NCBI RefSeq assembly: GCF_016756395.1
Contig: NZ_AP018365.1
Span: 248,001-312,000, forward strand
Direction: 5' to 3'
Origin: Streptomyces sp. SN-593
GTDB lineage: Bacteria; Actinomycetota; Actinomycetes; Streptomycetales; Streptomycetaceae
Length of the DNA stretch: 64,000 nt
The translations under genes were made by a program, and so were the position numbers. Shown here one piece after another: positions 57,213 to 64,000 of this stretch. Numbering within the stretch: position 1 is the stretch's first letter; each line of letters begins with the position of its first letter. The notes under the pieces were generated by a model. It searched no databases and had not been told where the DNA came from. It was given only the letters and a program-made list of their open reading frames with translations.

Positions 57213-58087
57213 CCGGCACCGACACCACCCGGCGGACCGTCCTGACCACGGCCGCCGAGCTGGAGCGGGACCTCGCCAGCCCGGCGCCGCCGGTGCTGCT
57301 CGACGTCCGGTGGGCCGTCGGCGCCACCGACGGCCGGCCGCGCTACCGCGCGGGCCACCTGCCCGGGGCCCGCTTCGTGGACCTGGAGACGGAGCTGGCC
57401 GCACCGCCGGCGCCCGCCCTAGGCCGGCATCCGCTGCCGTCCGCGGACCGGCTCCAGGCGGCGGCACGAGGGTGGGGCGTACGGGCGGACAGCCGGGTCG
57501 TCGTCTATGACGACACCTCCGGGCTGGCCGCCGCGCGTGCCTGGTGGCTGCTGCGGTGGGGCGGCGTCGGCGACGTCCGGCTCCTCGACGGCGGCCTCGG
57601 CGCCTGGACCCGGGCCGGCGGCCCGCTGGAGAGCGGCGAGCCCGCCCCGGCCGCGCCGGGGGACGTCGAACTCGCCGGCGGCCTCCTGCCGGTGCTCGAC
57701 GCCCCCGGCGCGGCCCGCCTGGCCGAGCAGGGCGTCCTGCTCGACGCCCGCGCGGCCGAGCGGTACCGCGGGGAGGTCGAGCCGGTCGACGCCAAGGCCG
57801 GTCACGTCCCCGGCGCGGTCAGCGCCCCGACCACGGACAACCTCGCCGCGACCGGGGAGTTCCTGGACACCCCCGCGCTGCGGGAGCGCTTCCGGCACCT
57901 CGGCGCCACCGGCACGTCCGACGTCGGGGTGTACTGCGGCTCGGGCGTCACCGCCGCCCACGAGATCGCCGCCCTCGCGGCGGCGGGCGTCCACGCCGCG
58001 CTCTACGCCGGTTCGTGGAGCCAGTGGATCGGCGATCCCGACCGCCCGGTGGTGCTCGGCCCGACCCCGCAGGGCGGTCCCTCATGA
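57209..58087 (+). CDS. Tandem-domain rhodanese (sulfurtransferase)
   Basis: 292 aa. Two rhodanese modules: an inactive N-terminal one (VLLDVRWAVG, RAGHLPGARFVDLE) and a C-terminal one with the active-site loop CGSGVTAAHE, Cys243. The CGSGVT loop is the 3-mercaptopyruvate sulfurtransferase (SseA) type rather than the CRKGVT type of thiosulfate sulfurtransferases. Transfers sulfane sulfur from a donor to cyanide or a thiol acceptor. Translationally coupled to the hydrolase and behind the sulfur leader peptide, it gives the operon its sulfur link. Confidence 0.93.
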   Translation: MTGTDTTRRTVLTTAAELERDLASPAPPVLLDVRWAVGATDGRPRYRAGHLPGARFVDLETELAAPPAPALGRHPLPSADRLQAAARGWGVRADSRVVVYDDTSGLAAARAWWLLRWGGVGDVRLLDGGLGAWTRAGGPLESGEPAPAAPGDVELAGGLLPVLDAPGAARLAEQGVLLDARAAERYRGEVEPVDAKAGHVPGAVSAPTTDNLAATGEFLDTPALRERFRHLGATGTSDVGVYCGSGVTAAHEIAALAAAGVHAALYAGSWSQWIGDPDRPVVLGPTPQGGPS

Positions 58088-58408
58088 CGGTGTGACGCCC
58101 CCGATCCCGTGCGGGTGCCGCCTCCCCCGGCCCGCCCGAGCGCTCGGCGCACCCGGCGCCGCGGCCGCGGAGACCGCCGGGACGGCGTTCCCGCTCGGCG
58201 CGTGCACGTACGGGTCCGGCCGCCGTCCGCCGCTGCGACCGGTCCGGCGGCCGCCGCTCGACCCGGACCTCCCGCGGCCCGGCCCGCTCCCCGCGCGCGG
58301 CCGGCCCCCGCGCGGGGCGGTGCCGGGGTCCCGCGCCGCCGACCATCGCGGCGCACCGGGCCGCCACCTCCGCGCCCCTTCTTCCAGACCCCAGAAACGG
58401 AACCACCG
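58088..58408 (+). other. Intergenic region within the sulfur-linked operon
   Basis: 321 bp with no supported gene. Extremely GC-rich and full of overlapping short inverted repeats (for example around 58290-58325), so it may fold strongly in the mRNA or end part of the transcript before the binding-protein gene. No clear promoter motif was seen. Confidence 0.5.
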
Positions 58409-59389
58409 ATGAGCCCCTCCCCCGCACGCCACCGCCGCCTCCTCGTCCTTCCCGCGATCGCGGCGACGATGGCGGCCGTCCTGTCGGCCTGCAGCTCCAG
58501 CAGCTCCGGCAGCGGCGACACCCCGAGCGCCGCCTCCAGCGCGGGTGCCTCGTCCGGCTCGTACGCGAGCCTTCAGCAGATGGTCCCCGGCTCGTACAAG
58601 TCGGCCGGCACCATCCATCTCGCCACCGACTTCGCCGAGCCGCCGCTGATGTTCGCCAAGGGCACGTCCCAGCCGGGGCTGGTGTTCTCCGTCACGGAGG
58701 AGGCCGCGAAGCGTCTGGGGCTGACGGTCACGCCCGTGCTGATCGCCGACTCCAGCACCTGGCCGACCGCGCTGAGCGCCAAGCGGGTGGACATGCTGCC
58801 CACGTTCAACGACACCACCGAGCGCCAGCAGGCCGGCTACACGTTCGTCGACTGGGCCTACAACTCGATCGTCTTCGACGTGCCGAAGGGCAACCCGAAG
58901 AAGATCACCGGCTGGGACTCGGTCTGCGGCAGGACGATCGGCATGATCGCCGGCACCACCCAGGTGGCGATCACCAACGCCGAGAGCGCCCGCTGCGTCG
59001 CCGACGGCGACCCGAAGATCAACGTGCGCACCTACAGCGGCGGCACGCAGACCCTCGCCGCCCTCCAGAGCGGACAGATCGACGCCCAGATCGGCAGCGG
59101 CCTGAGCTCGCCGTACGCCGCCGAGCACGGCGCCAGCTACGAGGTCGTGTCGAACTTCCAGACCTACGCCCAGAACATGGGCTTCGGGTTCCGCAAGGAC
59201 GACGCGGCGCTGGCCGACGCGCTGGCCGCCTCGCTCAACTCGATGATCAAGGACGGAACCTACCAGAAGCTGTTCCAGCAGTACGGCCTGTCGTCCAGCG
59301 CGAAGACCTCGGTCACCCGGGACAAGGCCGCGTCCGCCGTGCCGTCGGTGGCGCCGTCTCCGGCGCCCTCGGTGCTGACCGCCGGCTGA
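58409..59389 (+). CDS. Polar-amino-acid-type ABC solute-binding lipoprotein
   Basis: 326 aa from the ATG at 58409. Lipoprotein signal with lipobox LSAC followed by a Ser/Gly-rich stretch. The mature part fits family-3 binding proteins: GTIHLATDFAEPPLMF, GLVFSVTEEAAKRLGL, CGRTIGMIAGTTQ, FGFRKDDAALADALAASLNSMIKDG (split in two here: FGFRKDDAALADAL, AASLNSMIKDG). Ligand likely an amino acid or, given the rhodanese and leader peptide, a sulfur-containing one such as cystine. Ends in a Pro/Ser/Ala tail. Confidence 0.9.
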   Translation: MSPSPARHRRLLVLPAIAATMAAVLSACSSSSSGSGDTPSAASSAGASSGSYASLQQMVPGSYKSAGTIHLATDFAEPPLMFAKGTSQPGLVFSVTEEAAKRLGLTVTPVLIADSSTWPTALSAKRVDMLPTFNDTTERQQAGYTFVDWAYNSIVFDVPKGNPKKITGWDSVCGRTIGMIAGTTQVAITNAESARCVADGDPKINVRTYSGGTQTLAALQSGQIDAQIGSGLSSPYAAEHGASYEVVSNFQTYAQNMGFGFRKDDAALADALAASLNSMIKDGTYQKLFQQYGLSSSAKTSVTRDKAASAVPSVAPSPAPSVLTAG

Positions 59390-59464
59390 CCGAGGCCGAG
59401 CGGGCGGGGCGGGCCGGCGGCCGGCTCCGGCCGGCCCCGACGCCCCATCGAGAAAGGGTCCACC

Positions 59465-60415
59465 ATGACCGACACCGTTCCCCCGCAGCCGGCGGCCGCG
59501 CGCCGGCGGGAGGAGCTGTCCGCGCCGCCCGAGCGCTCCCGGCACCTGGGCCAGGTGGTCGCGTTCCTCGTCACGGCCGTCATCGCCTGGAAGGTCGTCG
59601 CGTTCGTGGCGGCCGATCCCAAGCTCACCTGGGGCGTGTGGCGGAAGTACCTCTTCAGCGGCGAGGTGCTGCACGGCCTGGTGACGACGGTCGAACTGTC
59701 CGTCATCGCGATGGCGGCGGGCATCGTGCTGGGCGTGGCGGTGGCGCTGATGCGGCTGTCGGCCAACCGCTACCTGCGCACCGTGAGCTGGATGTACGTG
59801 TGGGTGATCCGCTCGGTGCCGCTGCTGTTGCAGATCCTGATCATCGGCAACCTGGGCCTCTTCTTCGACACCGTCCACCTCACGGTGCCCCTGGTCCACC
59901 TGACCCTGGTGGACCAGCCGACGAACAAGGTGTTCACGCCCTTCGTCGCCTCCGTCGTCGCGCTGTCGATCAACGAGGCGCCGTACATGGCGGAGATCGT
60001 GCGGGGCGGCATCCTCTCGGTCGCCGGCGGGCAGACCGAGGCGGCCGAGGCCCTGGCGATGACCCGCGCCCAGACGATGCGGCACGTGGTCCTGCCGCAG
60101 GCGCTGCGCACGATCATCCCGCCGACCGGCAACCAGGTCGTGAACATGCTCAAGGCCACCAGCCTCGTCTCGGTGGTGGCCGGCGGCGACCTGCTCACGG
60201 TGACCACCAACCTGGCGGCCAACAACTTCCGCACCCTGGAGATGCTCTTCGTGGCGACCTTCTGGTACCTCGTGCTCACGGTGCTGGCCACCGCCGGGCA
60301 GAGCCTGCTGGAGCGGCGCTCGAACCGCTCCCGGCGGCAGGCCGAGGTCCGCGGCGGCAACGACCGGGCGGCGGCCGAGCTGGAGCTCATGACGATCGAC
60401 GGGGGAGGTCGCTGA
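59465..60415 (+). CDS. Polar-amino-acid-type ABC permease
   Basis: 316 aa, ATG after GAGAAAGGG. His/Glu/Asp-type permease: TTVELSVIAMAAGIVLGVAVALMR, YVWVIRSVPLLLQILI, and the ATPase-coupling EAA loop GQTEAAEALAMTRAQTMRHVVLPQA (split: GQTEAAEALAMT, MRHVVLPQALR). About five or six membrane helices. Single permease gene, so it probably acts as a homodimer. The next start lies 1 bp beyond its stop. Confidence 0.93.
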   Translation: MTDTVPPQPAAARRREELSAPPERSRHLGQVVAFLVTAVIAWKVVAFVAADPKLTWGVWRKYLFSGEVLHGLVTTVELSVIAMAAGIVLGVAVALMRLSANRYLRTVSWMYVWVIRSVPLLLQILIIGNLGLFFDTVHLTVPLVHLTLVDQPTNKVFTPFVASVVALSINEAPYMAEIVRGGILSVAGGQTEAAEALAMTRAQTMRHVVLPQALRTIIPPTGNQVVNMLKATSLVSVVAGGDLLTVTTNLAANNFRTLEMLFVATFWYLVLTVLATAGQSLLERRSNRSRRQAEVRGGNDRAAAELELMTIDGGGR

Positions 60416-60416
60416 C

Positions 60417-61304
60417 ATGGCACCGGAGAAGTCGCCGGGCACGGCGGAGCCCCTGCTGGTCGTCGCGGGGCTGGAGAAGCGCTTCGGCCACACCCAGGTG
60501 CTGCGCGGCATCGACCTGGAGGTGCACCGCGGCGAGACGCTCGGCGTGATCGGGCCCTCGGGATCGGGCAAGAGCACGCTGCTGCGCTGCGTCAACCGCC
60601 TGGTCGACTACGAGGGCGGCGGCGTCTGGCTCGACGGGCGACTGCTCGGCCAGGAGCTGCACCGCGGCCGGCGGCGCAAGCTGCCGCACCGCCGGCTGGC
60701 CGCCCAGCGCCGCGCGGTCGGCATGGTCTTCCAGCACTTCCACCTCTTCGAGAACCACACCGTGCTGGGCAACCTGTGCCTGGCCCCGCAGCTCGTGCAC
60801 AAGCGGAGCAGGGCCGAGACCGAGGCGCACGCCCGCGAGCTGCTCACGCGGGTCGGCCTGGCCGACAAGGCCGACCGCTACCCGTCCCAGCTCTCCGGCG
60901 GCCAGCAGCAGCGGGTCGCCATCGCCCGCGCGCTGACCATGCGGCCCGACCTGCTGCTCTTCGACGAGCCGACCTCCGCGCTCGACCCGGAGACGGTCGG
61001 CGAGGTGCTCGCCGTCATGCGCGACCTCGCCGACTCCGGCATGACGATGGTGGTCGTCACCCACGAGATCGGGTTCGTCCGCGAGGCGGCCGACCGTATC
61101 GCCGTCATGGACGACGGCCGGATCATCGAGCTCGGCGCCCCCTCCCAGGTCCTGGACACCCCGGCCCACGAACGCACGCGCCGCTTCCTGCGGCGCCTCG
61201 CGCCCGCGGCGTCCCCGAGCACCCCCGCGCAGCAGCCCGTACCCGCGCCCGCCGCCGGCGCCGAGCCCGCCGTCCGCGCCCGTCCCGACACCCCCTCACG
61301 CTAG
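60417..61304 (+). CDS. Polar-amino-acid-type ABC ATPase
   Basis: 295 aa. Walker A GPSGSGKST, Q-loop VFQHFHLFENHTVLGN, signature LSGGQQQR, Walker B LLLFDEPTSALDPE, switch His in VVTHEIGF: the full polar-amino-acid ATPase pattern. The C-terminal 35 residues are a Pro/Ala tail. Completes the importer encoded by this operon. Confidence 0.95.
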   Translation: MAPEKSPGTAEPLLVVAGLEKRFGHTQVLRGIDLEVHRGETLGVIGPSGSGKSTLLRCVNRLVDYEGGGVWLDGRLLGQELHRGRRRKLPHRRLAAQRRAVGMVFQHFHLFENHTVLGNLCLAPQLVHKRSRAETEAHARELLTRVGLADKADRYPSQLSGGQQQRVAIARALTMRPDLLLFDEPTSALDPETVGEVLAVMRDLADSGMTMVVVTHEIGFVREAADRIAVMDDGRIIELGAPSQVLDTPAHERTRRFLRRLAPAASPSTPAQQPVPAPAAGAEPAVRARPDTPSR

Positions 61305-61316
61305 GAGCCGCACCGC

Positions 61317-62702
61317 ATGCGAATCGTCGCCGGTGGAGACGCGATCTTCGCCAGCCGTGGACTGGCCGACCGGCTGGACCCCGAGCTGGTCGACCTGATG
61401 ACGAAGGCCGACGCGACCTTCGCCAACGCCGAGTTCTGCTGCCCGCGCGTCGGGACGCCGCCGATGCCGCGCAAGTTCCCGATGGGCAACCACGCCTGGG
61501 TGCTCGACGAGCTGCGTTCCGTCGGCGTCAACCTGCTCTCGACCGCCAACAACCACTCGGCCGACTTCGGGCCGCAGGGCGTGCTCGACACGATCGCGGC
61601 GTGCGAGGAGCGCGGCCTCGCCTTCGCCGGGACCGGGCGCAGCCTGACCGAGGCCCGCGCGGCGTCCTTCCTCGACACCCGCGCCGGGCGGGTCGCCCTC
61701 GTCGCGGCCTCGTCCACGCGCTCGTACGAGTTCCTCGCCGGTGAGGCGGGGCTCGACGTGGCGGCACGCGCCGGACTCAACCCCCTGCGCTGGGGGCAGG
61801 CGTACGTGCTTCCCGAGGAGCAGTTCGCCCAACTGCGCGCGATCGACGAGCTGTTGGGCACCGCCGCGGCCCACCGGGAGACCGACCGGGTGGAGGTGCG
61901 GCCCGATCCGGGGCCGGACGTGTTCGAGTTCGGTTCGGTCTTCGAGGGGCACGTCCGGATCGAGCGGGGCGCGCGCCCCGATGTCCGGTACTGGTGCGAC
62001 GCCGGCGACCTCGCCTCGATCGTGGCCTCGGTCCGCGACGCCGCCCGGCGCGCGGAGGTCGTCCTGGTGAGCCTGCACTGCCACGAGGGCGTCGAGGACG
62101 GCTGGTACCACGACCGGTCCGCCTCCTTCGTCGAGCACGCCGCGCGGGCCTGCATCGACGCGGGGGCGACCGCCTTCCTCGGGCACGGCCCCCACATGCT
62201 GCGCGGTGTCGAGTTCCACCGCGGCCGGCCGATCTTCTACTCCCTGGGCAGCCTGCTCTACGAGTTCGAGATGGGCGAACGGCTGACCCCCGAGAACTAC
62301 GCGGGCTACGGGCTCGGCCCGGACTCCCGGCCCTCCGACCTGCATCGGGGCAGGGCCCGCGACGAGGAGGGAACCCCGACCGGCTTCTACGGCGAGGCCC
62401 GGTTCAGCCGGGGCGCGCTGGCCGTGCTCGACATCGACGACACCGGCCGCGCCGCGGGCGACCACCCGGGCGGCGAAGGGCCGAGGGTCCGGGTCGAACT
62501 GGTCCCCACCGACCTCGGGCTCAACCGCGCCACGCCCTCCCGCCGGGGCATCCCGAGCCGCCCGGCGCCCGAGGAGGCCGCGGACGGCGTCGCCGAACTC
62601 GCCCGGATGAGCGCCGCTTTCGGCACGCGGGTGGACTGGGACGCCGAGCGGGGCGTGGCCACGCTGCGGCCCGGGACCGGCGCCGCGGGGGCCGCCCGAT
62701 GA
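61317..62702 (+). CDS. CapA-family (PGA_cap) phosphoesterase-fold protein
   Basis: 461 aa, ATG after AGGAG. CapA/PGA_cap pattern of the calcineurin-like fold: RIVAGGDAIFASRG, ADATFANAEFC, GVNLLSTANNHSADFG, VSLHCHEG, and GATAFLGHGPHMLRGVEF followed by GRPIFYSLGSLLYEF. No signal peptide, unlike many polyglutamate-capsule CapA proteins, so a cytoplasmic hydrolase is likelier. In this operon it probably acts on an imported small molecule. Overlaps the esterase gene by ATGA. Confidence 0.9.
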   Translation: MRIVAGGDAIFASRGLADRLDPELVDLMTKADATFANAEFCCPRVGTPPMPRKFPMGNHAWVLDELRSVGVNLLSTANNHSADFGPQGVLDTIAACEERGLAFAGTGRSLTEARAASFLDTRAGRVALVAASSTRSYEFLAGEAGLDVAARAGLNPLRWGQAYVLPEEQFAQLRAIDELLGTAAAHRETDRVEVRPDPGPDVFEFGSVFEGHVRIERGARPDVRYWCDAGDLASIVASVRDAARRAEVVLVSLHCHEGVEDGWYHDRSASFVEHAARACIDAGATAFLGHGPHMLRGVEFHRGRPIFYSLGSLLYEFEMGERLTPENYAGYGLGPDSRPSDLHRGRARDEEGTPTGFYGEARFSRGALAVLDIDDTGRAAGDHPGGEGPRVRVELVPTDLGLNRATPSRRGIPSRPAPEEAADGVAELARMSAAFGTRVDWDAERGVATLRPGTGAAGAAR

Positions 62703-64000
62703 CCGCCACCCGACGCCGGCCCCCCGGCGACCCCGCCGCACCGGTGATCGCCACCGGCGCCGGGGCGGTGCGCGGGCGGACCCGTGACGGGGTCACGCGC
62801 TTCCGCCGCATCCCCTACGCCGTGGCGCCGGTCGGGCCGCTGCGCTTCAAGGCGCCCGTCGCGCACCCCGGCTGGTCCGGGGTGCGCGACGCCACCACGC
62901 CCGGCCCGGTGGGCCAGCACGCGCCCGACTGGCTGGACACCCGGGTCGTGCGCGGCCACCCGCTGGTGGAGGACCCGCTCTACGTCAACGTGACGACGCC
63001 GGTGCCGGAACGCGGCGCGGGTTTGCCGGTGCTGGTCTGGATCCATGGCGGCGGCCTGATCTTCGGCTCGCCCAACGACCCCGACGACGAGCCGACCGCC
63101 ACCGCGGCGTCCGGTGTCGTGGTGGTGTCCCTGTCCTACCGGCTGGGCCTGGAGGGCTTCATGCCGGTGGGCGGCGGTGACGACAACCGCGGGCTGCGCG
63201 ACGTCCTCGCCGCGCTGGAGTGGGTCGCCGAGGAGATCGAGGCGTTCGGCGGCGATCCGTCCCGCGTGACGATCGCCGGCGTCTCGGCGGGGGGCTCCCT
63301 CGTGCTGGCGCTGCTGACGCTCCCGGCGGCCGGACGGCTGTTCCACGCGGCGATCAGCATGTCGGGGGCGCAGGAGTGCCTCTCCACGGCGGCGGCCGCA
63401 CAGGCCAGCACGTCGGCGTTCGAGCGCTACACCGGCACCGAGGCGAGCCTCGACGGCCTGCGCGACGTCTCCCCCGCCGAACTCCTCGCCTGGAGCCGGA
63501 CCCCCGCCGTGCGCCACCAGCCCGACCGCGCGCTGTGGATCGGGGTGCACCAGGACGGCGAGGCCGTGCCGGAGGACGTCGTCGAAGCGCTGGTCGCGGG
63601 GCGCGGGGCGCACGTGCCGGCGGTCCTCGCCTTCACGCGTGAGGAGAACGCGCACCGCAAGTGGGTGCCGGCCGCGTCCCTCGGTCCGGCGCGGGTGGCG
63701 TGGGAGCTCGGCCAGGTCGGTGTGCCGGCCGAGGCGACCGCCCGCTACCGGGCGCTCCACCCCGGGCTCGACGACGGCCGGCTGGTCGGCAGGGCCCGGG
63801 CCGAGACCAGCTTCCACGCGTTCGCGCTGCGGATCGCCGACGCGCGGGCCGCACGGGCGGGCGGGACGACTTGGGTGAGCCAGTTCGAGTGGACCGGGCC
63901 GGGCAGCGGCGCCACGGACGGGGTCGCCGCCCACGGTGCCGACGTCGCGCACTGGTTCGGCAACGGCGCGGCCGCCGGTGCCGCTCCGGGCTCGGTCTCC
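62699..64000 (+). CDS. Carboxylesterase type B, 3'-truncated by window end
   Basis: 434 codons visible from an ATG overlapping the CapA stop; no stop before 64000. Type B carboxylesterase features: AGAVRGRTRDGVTRFRRIPYA near the N-terminus (in two parts: GAVRGRTRDG, FRRIPYAVAPVGPLRF), oxyanion loop WIHGGGLIFGS, DNRGLRDVLAALEWV, and nucleophile GVSAGGS with Ser196. Hydrolyses carboxylic esters. Coupled to the CapA gene and probably co-transcribed with the importer, suggesting processing of an imported ester. Confidence 0.93.
   Translation, partial: MTATRRRPPGDPAAPVIATGAGAVRGRTRDGVTRFRRIPYAVAPVGPLRFKAPVAHPGWSGVRDATTPGPVGQHAPDWLDTRVVRGHPLVEDPLYVNVTTPVPERGAGLPVLVWIHGGGLIFGSPNDPDDEPTATAASGVVVVSLSYRLGLEGFMPVGGGDDNRGLRDVLAALEWVAEEIEAFGGDPSRVTIAGVSAGGSLVLALLTLPAAGRLFHAAISMSGAQECLSTAAAAQASTSAFERYTGTEASLDGLRDVSPAELLAWSRTPAVRHQPDRALWIGVHQDGEAVPEDVVEALVAGRGAHVPAVLAFTREENAHRKWVPAASLGPARVAWELGQVGVPAEATARYRALHPGLDDGRLVGRARAETSFHAFALRIADARAARAGGTTWVSQFEWTGPGSGATDGVAAHGADVAHWFGNGAAAGAAPGSVS

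Overview
The window is very GC-rich (above 70% by eye) with strongly GC-biased third codon positions, many GTG starts, many 4-bp GTGA/ATGA start-stop overlaps and actinobacterial gene families (MbtH, DUF5132, CYTH-CHAD, vWA and nucleotidyl-cyclase-fold regulators). It is a chromosomal segment of a Streptomyces-like actinomycete. I saw no rRNA, tRNA, CRISPR array or transposase.

Layout. (i) 1-7155: a signalling or conflict-type locus. A nucleotidyl-cyclase-fold protein, a P-loop/helical-repeat protein, an SPFH-like plus vWA protein and a second vWA protein (cut by the window edge) form a leftward operon. A membrane-anchored cyclase-fold protein with an extracellular lectin-like domain is transcribed divergently. 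(ii) 7181-8506: a secreted lipase. (iii) 8811-38271: a biosynthetic gene cluster dominated by one 24-kb NRPS gene, followed in the same direction by MbtH, a cytochrome P450, an SRPBCC protein and a 66-aa protein, and preceded by an ABC exporter and a DUF5132 protein. (iv) 38763-44015: a family-5 peptide/nickel-type ABC operon with a permease-ATPase fusion. (v) 44299-48918: a KAS III behind a coupled 16-codon ORF, a glutamine-synthetase-like ligase and, on the other strand, a PLP decarboxylase plus GNAT pair. (vi) 49098-54947: a TetR/epoxide-hydrolase-like divergent pair with a clear operator, a PH-domain membrane protein, a CYTH-CHAD protein, a zinc alcohol dehydrogenase and a small membrane protein. 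(vii) 55048-64000: a LysR gene divergent from an operon led by a sulfur-type leader peptide: hydrolase, rhodanese, polar-amino-acid-type ABC importer, CapA-like protein and a carboxylesterase that runs off the window.

Main result. The NRPS has seven modules and a thioesterase (C-A-T)x7-TE, with an N-methyltransferase inside adenylation domain 6. Specificity codes read by eye give X1, Thr, X3, Pro, Phe, N-methyl-Tyr/Phe and a Val-type residue. That is the order of Ahp-cyclodepsipeptides (cyanopeptolin type): exocyclic acyl-X1, then a ring of Thr, P1 residue, Ahp (from Pro), hydrophobic residue, N-Me-aromatic and Val/Ile, closed on the Thr hydroxyl. The adjacent P450 is the expected Ahp-forming oxidase. 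I infer that this is an actinobacterial serine-protease-inhibitor cluster encoded on a single megasynthetase. The codes of modules 1 and 3, and therefore the protease preference, do not match any code I know.
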